From Mycolicibacterium bacteremicum (lineage in GTDB: Bacteria > Actinomycetota > Actinomycetes > Mycobacteriales > Mycobacteriaceae), in the NCBI RefSeq assembly GCF_002086115.1, contig NZ_MVHJ01000021.1, positions 1-64,000 on the forward strand: a stretch of DNA of 64,000 bases, in the 5' to 3' direction. Under the pieces are notes generated by a model that saw only the letters and a program-made list of their open reading frames with translations, did not search any database and had not been told where the DNA came from. Both the position numbers and the translations under genes were made by a program. Below, in pieces: positions 7,106 to 14,432 of this stretch (within the stretch, counting starts at the first letter, position 1; every line of letters starts with the position of its first letter).

Positions 7106-9373
7106 GTGCGACGCTCGCGTCTGTGTGCACTCGTCCTGGCCGGCGTCACGGTGGTGGCAGCGGTCAATGCCGCCGCACCCTGGGGTGACTCGGCCGCGGA
7201 CACCGGCGAACTGATTCTGCAGATCAGCGCCGGTATTGCCGCCATCATCTGCGGCATCGTGGTGGCGGCTCGCGTGCACGGCCCGGATCGCTGGTGGCGC
7301 CTGACCTTTGTCGTGGCGCTGGTGAACTGGGTGATCGGCCAGACCTTGTGGCAGCTGCACATGGCCGACTGGGCGCCGCTGCTCGCCCGCATCATCTATC
7401 TCTCGCTGCCGATCCTGGTCTTCGCCACGGTGGTGCTGCTGGTGCGTGCCAGCGGCGGCGTGCGGGCACCGGCCGACAGCCCGATGCGTCCATCCCTGAT
7501 CACCAACGCCCTGGACGGTGTGATCGCTGCGATCGCCTTCTTGATCCTGGCGGTGATGAGCGATCTGGGCACCCGGTTCGCGGCGGCCAGCCCCGGCATG
7601 CGGGTGCTCGACGTCATCTTCATCGGCGCCGAGATCTCTGTGGTGGGCGCGATCGTCCTGATCGCCATGATCTACGACCCCGGCCGGCCGAACCGGACGA
7701 ACTATCTGCTGCTGGCCGGCGGGCTGCTGCTGATGGGTACGGCGAACCGGCTGCTGGCCTACCTGCGCTCGGTCGACCGGACCGAGGCCGAACTGTGGAT
7801 CGGGATCGGGCTGATCATCGGCCCGGTGCTCACCGCGTTCGCGTTCCTGCCCACCACGCCGCCGCCGGACCCCACGGCGTTCCGGCGGCTTGACTGGCCG
7901 CAGCTGCTGTTGCCCTATGTGGGGTTCCTGGGTGTGGCGGTGCTGTTCGCCTACCACCTCTACATCGAGCGTGAGCTGTCCATGCCCACGATGCTCCTGA
8001 CCGTCCTGCTGGTCGCGCTGGTGGCCAGTCGGCAGGTGTTCGCCACCCGGGCCGAGCGGTCGTTGACGCAATGGCTGTACTGGGCGCAGCGCGGGCTGGC
8101 GCATCAGGTTCATCACGATGCGCTGACCGGGCTGCCCAACCGGACGCTGTTCAACAAACGTCTCGACGAGGCGATGGCGGACGGGCGGTTCGTGCTGATC
8201 TTCCTGGATCTCGACGATTTCAAGGAGGTCAACGACCGGTTCGGCCACGCCGCCGGCGACGAACTGCTGCGCGCGGTGGGGGAGCGGTTGTCGCGGTCCA
8301 TCGGGGAGAACGACACCCTGGCGCGCGTCGGCGGTGACGAGTTCGCGGTCCTCATCGAGAGCGACGGTGAGCACAGTGAACAGCTGGAGGGCGCCGCCGA
8401 GCGCCTGCGCATCGCGCTGCGCGACCCGTTCCCGGTGCACGGTTCCTCGCTGCGGGTGCGGGCCAGCATGGGCCTGGTGCGCTCGGATGCCGACGGGCTG
8501 CCGCAGACCTCGGACAGCCTGCTGCGCCAGGCCGATGTCGCGATGTACGCAAGCAAGCGGATGGGCAAGAACACCGCCGTGGTCTACAACCCGGCGGCCG
8601 GCGCCGTCGTCGACTTCCCGACCGTACTGCGCGAAGCGGGCGGGCGGCCCCCCGCCGGGTTCCGGCTGGTCTATCAGCCGGTGGTGCGCGTGCCCGACGG
8701 CGCCCCGGTGGCGGTGGAGGCGCTGGCCCGGTGGACCGCAGGCAACGGGATCGACATCTCACCCGAGACGTTCGTCGCCGACACCGAGGCGGCCGGGATG
8801 GGGGCCGAGTTCGACGCCCTGGTGCTCGACATGGCCTGCGCCGAGGCCACCAACAGCGGGCTCGACCTGGACATCCACGTCAACATCGGGGGCGCCCGGC
8901 TGGGTAATCCGGGCTTCGAGGAGAAGGTGCGCGAGGTGCTGGAGCGACACCGGATCCCGCGCGGCCGGCTGATCCTGGAGATCACCGAGACCGAGCCGAT
9001 CGTGGATCTGGACCGGGCGGCGATGCAGATCAAGCGATTCGGCCAGCTCGGCGTCAAGGTCGCGCTGGATGACTTCGGGTCGGGGTTCAACTCGCTGCTC
9101 TATCTGCACTGCCTGCCGGTGGACATCGTGAAACTGGATCGCACGCTGGCCTCCGATGTCGACCCCGGCCGCGACCTGACGCTGTACCGGTCGGTGACCA
9201 ACCTGTGCGGCGAGCTGGGTTTCGGGGTGATCGCCGAGGGCATCGAGACCTCGGAGCAGGTCGACATGGTGTGCCGGGCCGGCTGCGAGTTCGGGCAGGG
9301 ATACCTGTTCGGCCGCCCGGTGCCGATGGCGGAACTGGTCGAGCTCACGCGCAGCGCGGTCGGGACTATTTAA
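7106..9373 (+). CDS. Membrane-bound bifunctional diguanylate cyclase/phosphodiesterase (GGDEF-EAL)
   Basis: Makes and/or breaks cyclic di-GMP. Residues about 1-310 contain some nine hydrophobic helices (unassigned sensor), then a GGDEF domain with an intact RVGGDEFAVLI active site near residue 409-413 and an EAL domain with VEALARW and DDFGSGFNSL, both consistent with activity. The allosteric RxxD inhibition site upstream of GGDEF reads GEND, so the Arg is missing and product inhibition may be lost. GTG 7106 is preferred because GGAGGA (7091-7096) is nine bases before it; GTG 7100 is only three bases away. It lies between smpB and ssrA with the same orientation. About 755 aa. Confidence 0.9.
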   Translation: MRRSRLCALVLAGVTVVAAVNAAAPWGDSAADTGELILQISAGIAAIICGIVVAARVHGPDRWWRLTFVVALVNWVIGQTLWQLHMADWAPLLARIIYLSLPILVFATVVLLVRASGGVRAPADSPMRPSLITNALDGVIAAIAFLILAVMSDLGTRFAAASPGMRVLDVIFIGAEISVVGAIVLIAMIYDPGRPNRTNYLLLAGGLLLMGTANRLLAYLRSVDRTEAELWIGIGLIIGPVLTAFAFLPTTPPPDPTAFRRLDWPQLLLPYVGFLGVAVLFAYHLYIERELSMPTMLLTVLLVALVASRQVFATRAERSLTQWLYWAQRGLAHQVHHDALTGLPNRTLFNKRLDEAMADGRFVLIFLDLDDFKEVNDRFGHAAGDELLRAVGERLSRSIGENDTLARVGGDEFAVLIESDGEHSEQLEGAAERLRIALRDPFPVHGSSLRVRASMGLVRSDADGLPQTSDSLLRQADVAMYASKRMGKNTAVVYNPAAGAVVDFPTVLREAGGRPPAGFRLVYQPVVRVPDGAPVAVEALARWTAGNGIDISPETFVADTEAAGMGAEFDALVLDMACAEATNSGLDLDIHVNIGGARLGNPGFEEKVREVLERHRIPRGRLILEITETEPIVDLDRAAMQIKRFGQLGVKVALDDFGSGFNSLLYLHCLPVDIVKLDRTLASDVDPGRDLTLYRSVTNLCGELGFGVIAEGIETSEQVDMVCRAGCEFGQGYLFGRPVPMAELVELTRSAVGTI

Positions 9374-9399
9374 TCGCTGGCGGTTGTTGCAGCAGGGGC

Positions 9400-9405
9400 T
9401 AAGAT
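9400..9405 (+). promoter_or_regulatory. Candidate -10 element of ssrA
   Basis: TAAGAT matches TANNNT closely and would start transcription near 9412, about 27 bases before the mature tmRNA 5' end. That leaves a short precursor leader for RNase P to remove. Confidence 0.45.
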
Positions 9406-9438
9406 GGAAAGTCCTGCCGAACCTCGGCGGGGATGCGA

Positions 9439-9804
9439 GGGGCTGAACGGTTTCGACTTCGCGCATCGAATCAAGGGAAGCGTGCCGGTGCAGGCAAGAG
9501 ACCACCGTAAGCGTCGTTGCAACCAATTAAGCGCCGATTCCAATCAGCGCGACTACGCACTCGCTGCCTAAGCGACTGCGTGTCTGTCAGACCGGGAGCG
9601 CCCTCGGCCCGGACCCTGGCATCAGCTAGAGGGACCCACCCACGGGTTCGGTCGCGGGACCCGTGGGGACATCAAACAGCGACTGGGATCGTCATCTCGG
9701 CTTGTTCGCGTGACCGGGAGATCCGAGTAGAGGCATAGCGGACTGCGCACGGAGAAGTCTTGAGGGAATGCCGTAGGACCCGGGTTCAATTCCCGGCAGC
9801 TCCA
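9439..9804 (+). ncRNA. ssrA: Transfer-messenger RNA (tmRNA)
   Basis: Rescues ribosomes stalled on truncated mRNA together with SmpB. The 5' end GGGGCTGAACGGTTTCGAC pairs with the 3' CAGCTCC to form the acceptor stem, and the T-arm GGGTTCAATTCCCG is intact. The tag reading frame at 9533-9571 encodes ADSNQRDYALAA followed by TAA; it ends in the ALAA degradation signal read by ClpXP. The encoded 3' end is followed by CA, so the CCA tail is probably completed by the tRNA nucleotidyltransferase. A strong terminator follows. Confidence 0.97.
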
Positions 9805-9810
9805 CAGGAA

Positions 9811-9840
9811 AGGCCCGGACCGCGAGGTCCGGGCCTTTTT
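9811..9840 (+). terminator. Rho-independent terminator of ssrA
   Basis: Perfect 11-bp stem AGGCCCGGACC / GGTCCGGGCCT with a GCGA loop, followed by a run of T. Intrinsic terminators of this quality are rare in mycobacteria, and it sits six bases after the tmRNA. Confidence 0.93.
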
Positions 9841-9951
9841 CGTGCGCCTGTCGCGCGTCGACTCTGAAGACGATGGTGGCGTCAGGCGGAATTCGCGCCA
9901 TCTACTTCAGATTCGCGCGCCGCGCGTCGCCAAGTTGTCGAGTTTCGCCCG

Positions 9952-10350
9952 CTATCTCGACAACTTCGCGACACTCGACGCGTCCTCGGCCGCCCAGCGC
10001 CGGCCGACCGCCACCCCGAAAGCGGTGAACCCGGCCGTCAGCAGGCTCGCCGCACCGACCCACCGCGCCTCCTTGCCCTCGCGACCGGCCAGCAGATTCG
10101 ACGTGGTGTCGAAGGCATCGAACGCCACGCCCATCCACAGGCCGGTGCGCTGGGCCGGCCCCGCGACGGTGGCGAGGCCGACGACGATATCGCGGGCACC
10201 GAACAACCGCGCGATGTAGCGGGCGTCGGTGCTACCGCCGGCGTCGGGGATCTGCCCGTACTTGGCGAACGCGTCCGGCCAGACATAGGCCGACAAACCG
10301 CCGAACGTGCGGGCGACGCCGATCGCGCGGACCAGGGTGCTCGTGTGCAT
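9952..10350 (-). CDS. Small membrane protein, DUF4267-like
   Basis: A 132-residue protein with three or four weak hydrophobic helices (for example ARDIVVGLATVAGP and GAASLLTAGFTAFGVAVG). The pattern FGARDIVVGLA with an early Pro/Asp-rich loop resembles the DUF4267 family of unknown function; this is from memory of the family. It starts nine bases after the phosphotransferase gene with a GAGGAGC ribosome site, so the two probably form an operon. Confidence 0.6.
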   Translation of the reverse strand: MHTSTLVRAIGVARTFGGLSAYVWPDAFAKYGQIPDAGGSTDARYIARLFGARDIVVGLATVAGPAQRTGLWMGVAFDAFDTTSNLLAGREGKEARWVGAASLLTAGFTAFGVAVGRRWAAEDASSVAKLSR

Positions 10351-10359
10351 TGACGCTCC

Positions 10360-11385
10360 TCATCTCAACAGTGATTCCAGAATCTCCAACGAGTCGAGGT
10401 CGGTCATGGCCTCGACGGCGCGGTGCAGGCCCGCGCGGGTCGTCGCCGCACCCTGCAACCGCTTGCCGAATGCGGCGGTGACGCCCGCGGCGACGAACGC
10501 GGTGAACGCGAACAACCGGTAACCCCGCCACGCCTGCTCCACGGTAAGCCGTTGCGCGCCAGTGCCGTTCAACGCCTCGACGTAGGCGTGCACCAGATCG
10601 GTGTCGATGCGGCGCCGGGTGTCCACGTCCACCGAGGTGCAGGCGAAGTAGGCGAGATCCTTCACCGCCGGGCCGACCGCGGCCATCTGCCAGTCGAACA
10701 GCAGCGGCTGCTGCCCGACGAAGCAGATGTTGCCCAGATGCGTGTCTCCGTGCAGCAGGCTGGCCGGCTCGCGGCGCAGCAGCGCGGCGATGTCCCAGCG
10801 CCGCTCGATCAACCGCATCGCCCGCGCCCGCACGGCCGGCGTGACGATATCGCCGAATTCCGATGGGATGGTGCGCAGCAGGTGCCAGGAGTGCGGGCCG
10901 AGTCGGGTGCTGCGCGACCCGGCGAACACCGGGAACTCGTGCAGCCGGTCCCAGAAACGGCCGTGCACCGACCCCAGCAGCCGCGCGATCGCCAGCGCTT
11001 CGGCGGCGGTGGCGCCGACGCGCAACGCCGGGAAGCGTGCGTCGCGGTCGGCGAGGTCCTCGAGCATCACGACCGCCCGGCCGCCGCGGGCGGCGGTGCC
11101 GTAGACGCGGGGGACCGCATCGGCGAGGTCGTCGCCGAGCAGGCGGTAGGCCGACGCCTCGTTGCGCGCGAGGTTCATCATCCGGTTGAAGACGCGCTCG
11201 GCCGGCCGCACCGGGGCCAGCTTCACAAACGCCCGGTCCGGGAGGCGCGGGTCACCAGCCACCTCCAGCCGGGCCCGCAGCGCTGTGCCGTGCTCGGTAC
11301 CGACAATGCGCACGTCGGTGACATCGGTTCGTCCGGTCAGCGCACGAAACGTCGCGACGTCGATATCGGCGGGACGTCGGGGCAC
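10360..11385 (-). CDS. Phosphotransferase of the aminoglycoside/choline kinase-like family
   Basis: A 341-residue protein with the kinase-like phosphotransferase fold. LLHGDTHLGNICF holds the catalytic Asp and the metal-binding Asn, and LFDWQMAAVGPAVKDLAYF is the second metal-binding Asp with its usual follow-on. The N-terminal lobe has FVKLAPV, which carries the ATP-binding Lys. Substrate cannot be predicted; mycobacterial relatives are often annotated as acyl-CoA dehydrogenase-associated or maltokinase-like. Starts with GTG. Likely co-transcribed with the small membrane protein gene. Confidence 0.85.
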   Translation of the reverse strand: MPRRPADIDVATFRALTGRTDVTDVRIVGTEHGTALRARLEVAGDPRLPDRAFVKLAPVRPAERVFNRMMNLARNEASAYRLLGDDLADAVPRVYGTAARGGRAVVMLEDLADRDARFPALRVGATAAEALAIARLLGSVHGRFWDRLHEFPVFAGSRSTRLGPHSWHLLRTIPSEFGDIVTPAVRARAMRLIERRWDIAALLRREPASLLHGDTHLGNICFVGQQPLLFDWQMAAVGPAVKDLAYFACTSVDVDTRRRIDTDLVHAYVEALNGTGAQRLTVEQAWRGYRLFAFTAFVAAGVTAAFGKRLQGAATTRAGLHRAVEAMTDLDSLEILESLLR

Positions 11386-11441
11386 GGTGCGCGCTGTTGC
11401 GTCGATGGCGCACAGTTTGCCAGGGCGCGGGCACCCACAAT

Positions 11442-11475
11442 TAGGATCGGCGCCATGGGGCGAGGGGACAGTTGA
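11442..11475 (+). promoter_or_regulatory. Leaderless promoter with a six-codon coupled leader ORF
   Basis: TAGGAT at 11442-11447 is followed by seven bases and ATG at 11455. That ATG opens a six-codon frame (MGRGDS) ending in TGA at 11473-11475, and the last A of the stop is the first base of the ATG of the hydrolase (TGATG). This is the arrangement of a leaderless small ORF translationally coupled to the main gene, described as common in mycobacteria. Confidence 0.5.
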
Positions 11476-12395
11476 TGGTCGGCGACAGCGCGCACTCCGA
11501 GGATCAGGCCGGTTCGGGTATCGAGCCGCCGGTCGAACCGCGCATCCGCCGCGCCCTCGGCCTGCTGGAACGGTTCGCGCCCGCGATCGGCGCCAAGTGG
11601 GCCACCGAGCTGTGGTGCACCCCGCCGCAGGTCGACGCCAGTCTGCGCATGCCGCCCGGGGTGCCGCCCAGCGAGCCGGTCGAGGCGTTCTGGGACGGGC
11701 ACCGCGTCGCGGGCGAGGCCTGGGGCGAGGGTCCCGTGGTGTACCTGGTGCACGGTTGGGGTGGCTGCCGCGCGCACCTGGGCGTCTTCGTCAAACCGCT
11801 CGTCAACTCCGGGCACCGCGTCATCGCCTTCGATCTGCCGGCCCACAACGATTCCGATACCGGCTCGCTGGCGCCGGGTCGCACGCACCTGGTCGAGTGC
11901 ACCGAGGCCTTCCGCGCCGTGGTGCGCACCCACGGGCCGGCCCGCGCGGTGATCGCGCACTCACTGGGCGCCAAGGCCGCGGCGCTGGCGCTGGCCCGCG
12001 GCACCGAGATCGAGCGCATGGTGTTCCTGGCGCCGATGGGCGACTTCGGTTTCTACCTCGACCTGTTCGCCGAACGGCACGGTTTCGGGCCGCGGATCCG
12101 CGACGGCCTGCACCGCCGGCTCAGCAAGCGCATCGAGATGCCGTTGTTCGATACCGATCTCGGCGTCATCGGGACGAACCTGCCGACCCCGACCCCGCTG
12201 CTGGTGATTCACGACCCCGATGATCCGGATGCGCCGTACCACTACAGCAAGGCGCTCATCGACGAGTGGCCCGGATCGGAGCTGGTGACCACCCGCGGCT
12301 TGGGCCGGTTGGCGCACTACCGGATTCTGCGGCACCGCGCGGCGATCAATGCCGGCGTCGACTTCATCGGCGCTGCACAGCAATCCGCGGTCTGA
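11475..12395 (+). CDS. Alpha/beta-hydrolase fold protein
   Basis: A 306-residue serine hydrolase. The oxyanion loop is VYLVHGWGG, the nucleophile elbow is AHSLGA with the catalytic Ser, a late acid lies in LLVIHDPDDPDAPY and the catalytic His is probably in GLGRLAHYRIL. The substrate is unknown; esterase or lipase activity is likely. ATG 11475 is coupled to a short leader ORF and GAGGGGAC acts as ribosome site. The 3' end overlaps a small gene on the other strand by 32 bases. Confidence 0.85.
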   Translation: MVGDSAHSEDQAGSGIEPPVEPRIRRALGLLERFAPAIGAKWATELWCTPPQVDASLRMPPGVPPSEPVEAFWDGHRVAGEAWGEGPVVYLVHGWGGCRAHLGVFVKPLVNSGHRVIAFDLPAHNDSDTGSLAPGRTHLVECTEAFRAVVRTHGPARAVIAHSLGAKAAALALARGTEIERMVFLAPMGDFGFYLDLFAERHGFGPRIRDGLHRRLSKRIEMPLFDTDLGVIGTNLPTPTPLLVIHDPDDPDAPYHYSKALIDEWPGSELVTTRGLGRLAHYRILRHRAAINAGVDFIGAAQQSAV

Positions 12396-12603
12396 GCGAC
12401 CCGCGCAGCACCGGCCTGCGTACCGGCTGACGCACCGCGACCATCCGCATCAGCCGCCGCCGCACCGGCCCACCGGCCACCGACCCACACAGGAAACCGA
12501 CCAGGAAGATCCGCCGGGTGCGCGTCTGACTACGCCGGCCCACCGCATAGCCGCCGACCGCGGCGGCGGCAGCGACCAGCACGATCAGCGCCAGCGTCCC
12601 CAT
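12364..12603 (-). CDS. Small basic membrane protein
   Basis: A 79-residue frame starting at ATG 12603: one N-terminal helix (LALIVLVAAAAAVGGYAVG) followed by a very Arg-rich tail with a second weakly hydrophobic segment (RIFLVGFLCGSVAGG). Positive-inside charge pattern suggests a real membrane anchor. The 3' end overlaps the hydrolase gene. No family is recognised. Confidence 0.45.
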   Translation of the reverse strand: MGTLALIVLVAAAAAVGGYAVGRRSQTRTRRIFLVGFLCGSVAGGPVRRRLMRMVAVRQPVRRPVLRGSLRPRIAVQRR

Positions 12604-12648
12604 CCGCCCAGTCCAGCAGCGATGCACACCGCGGGGCAATGGCCGTGA

Positions 12649-13611
12649 TCAAACCGAGCCCTGTTCGCGTCGCGCCCTGGCCCGCCGCTTGCCCTCGTGC
12701 ATCGCCGCGACCCGGGCGACCGGGATGGTGTGGCCCTGTGCGACGAGATCGGCGGGCAGCCGCTGTGGCGCCGGCATCTCGGCCGCCCACGGGTCGCCGT
12801 CACCGAGGCGCTCCAGCGCGGTGTGCACGGTGAAATCACCGGGCTGCACAGTAGGCAACTCCGACCACGACAACGGAAACGACACCGGCGTGCCCGGTCG
12901 CAACCGCGGACTGTAGGCCGCCGCCACCGTCGCGCCACCGGAGCGGGTCGCGTCGACGAACACCTTGCCGCCGCGGTCCTCGACGATGAAAGCCGTTGTG
13001 GCGATGGACGGATCGAGAGCCTCGGCACGGGCGGCCAATGCCCGGGTGGCGGCGGCGACGTCGTCACCGCTCGAGTCGTCGGCGACCGGCACGAAGATAT
13101 GCACCCCGCGCGACCCGCTGGTCTTCACCGCGCCGGCCAGCCCGGCATCGGCCAGTGCCTGCCGCACAAGCAGCGCCACTGCCACCACCGCGGCGAAGTC
13201 GGCGCCGTCGGGCGGGTCGAGGTCCAGGATCAGATGCGTCGGGCGGTAGATGTTCGCGGCGAACCCGAGCGCCGGGTGGTATTCGACGGCGCGCTGATTG
13301 GCCAGCCACAGCAGCGTGCGCCGGTCATCGCACAGCGCGTAGTGGATCTCCCGGTGCGATGCCTCGGCCCACACCGGCACCGTCTTCACCCACTCCGGCG
13401 TGTACTTCGGGACGTTCTTCTGCATGAACGGCGCGCGCCCACGCAACACCCGCAGCACCGTCAGCGGCCGGTCCGCGAGCACGGGCAGGATCCGGTCGGC
13501 GACCCCGTCCAGGTAGTCGACCAGATCGCGCTTGGTGGCCCCGGCGTCGGGGCCGAGCGGTTGGTCCAGGTTGGTCAGCTCGACGCCGGCACGCTGCTCG
13601 TCCGCGGTCAT
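12649..13611 (-). CDS. LigD-type polymerase/primase domain protein (PolD-like)
   Basis: Stand-alone version of the polymerase domain of the LigD end-joining ligase, an archaeo-eukaryotic primase fold that adds ribo- or deoxynucleotides during repair. Signs are RDLVDYLDGVADRILPVL and GRAPFMQKNVPKYTPEWV at the N-terminus, the catalytic metal-binding motif LILDLDPPDGADF, and KTSGSRGVHIFVPV. 320 aa. Mycobacteria encode PolD1 and PolD2 of this type; which one this is cannot be told. ATG 13611 is set by a leaderless promoter; frames further upstream cross the divergent gene. Confidence 0.88.
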   Translation of the reverse strand: MTADEQRAGVELTNLDQPLGPDAGATKRDLVDYLDGVADRILPVLADRPLTVLRVLRGRAPFMQKNVPKYTPEWVKTVPVWAEASHREIHYALCDDRRTLLWLANQRAVEYHPALGFAANIYRPTHLILDLDPPDGADFAAVVAVALLVRQALADAGLAGAVKTSGSRGVHIFVPVADDSSGDDVAAATRALAARAEALDPSIATTAFIVEDRGGKVFVDATRSGGATVAAAYSPRLRPGTPVSFPLSWSELPTVQPGDFTVHTALERLGDGDPWAAEMPAPQRLPADLVAQGHTIPVARVAAMHEGKRRARARREQGSV

Positions 13612-13633
13612 CACCCCACCGTAGGCTCGGATC
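13612..13633. promoter_or_regulatory. Overlapping divergent leaderless promoters
   Basis: Only 22 bases separate two divergent ATGs. TAGGCT (13622-13627) lies six bases before the plus-strand ATG at 13634, and on the minus strand TACGGT (13623-13618) lies six bases before the ATG at 13611. The two -10 elements share bases 13622-13623, so the polymerase can open only one at a time. Confidence 0.6.
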
Positions 13634-14332
13634 ATGACCGTCGTCCTCGCTCTGCGGTGTGCCAACGGAATCGTGATGGCATCGGATTCCCAGATCACCG
13701 ACCCGGGCCGGGGGCTGACCTATCCCGCCCAGAAGCTGCACCCACTCGGCAGCAACGCCGCCTGGGGTGGCAGCGGGTCGCGGGCGGTGCTCTACGACGT
13801 CGAGCAGCTGTTCAACGAGGAGGCCGACGCCGTCGTCGAGGCCAAGGACATCGGGCACGCCATCCAGGCCCGGGTGCGGCCGATCATGCAGCACCATTAC
13901 GAGAACTTCATTCCCGAGGTACCGGGGCAGAAAGCCGCGGGAACGCCGGCCACCTATGTGCTGGCCGCCGGCTACGTCGGAGACACGCCGTTCATCATCG
14001 ACCTCGACCCGAACGCGCTGCTCGGCCATCACGAGGAGACCGGGTTCCAGGCGGTCGGCAGCGGCGCGGCGATGGCGCAGCAGGCGCACGCGCTGCTGAC
14101 CCAGTTCCAGGTGGCCGACCGCGATGTGAACTACGGCGTGGTGGCCGCGCTGCGGGTGCTCGACGCACTGGACGCGTCCTCACCGAGCGTCGGCGGCCCG
14201 ATGGATCTGTGCCGCATCACCCCCGAGGACGGGGCGCAGCACCTGACGCCCAAACAGGTCGAGGCGGTCCGCAAGGACGTGGGCCGGTGGGTGAAGCTGG
14301 AGCAGACCGCGCTGGACGGCCTGTTCGACTGA
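13634..14332 (+). CDS. Proteasome-like Ntn-hydrolase (second, non-PrcBA type)
   Basis: A 232-residue protein with a 20S-proteasome beta-subunit N-terminus. After Met removal the catalytic set falls exactly at Thr1, Asp17 (in VMASDSQ) and Lys33 (in YPAQKLHP), and a GSG loop follows near 141-143. There is no propeptide: the Thr is residue 2 of the primary product, so Met aminopeptidase alone could activate it. It is separate from the mycobacterial prcBA locus and has no partner subunit nearby, so it may form a homo-oligomer like HslV or Anbu. Leaderless start at 13634. Divergent from the PolD-like gene. Function unknown. Confidence 0.75.
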   Translation: MTVVLALRCANGIVMASDSQITDPGRGLTYPAQKLHPLGSNAAWGGSGSRAVLYDVEQLFNEEADAVVEAKDIGHAIQARVRPIMQHHYENFIPEVPGQKAAGTPATYVLAAGYVGDTPFIIDLDPNALLGHHEETGFQAVGSGAAMAQQAHALLTQFQVADRDVNYGVVAALRVLDALDASSPSVGGPMDLCRITPEDGAQHLTPKQVEAVRKDVGRWVKLEQTALDGLFD

Positions 14333-14432
14333 GCCTGTGAGGTTGCTGTCAATCCGTCGCACGGCTTGCTAATGGTTAAACGGGCTACTTAAGTTACGCG
14401 CAACAGCGATTCTGTAGCGACAGGCCCATTCG

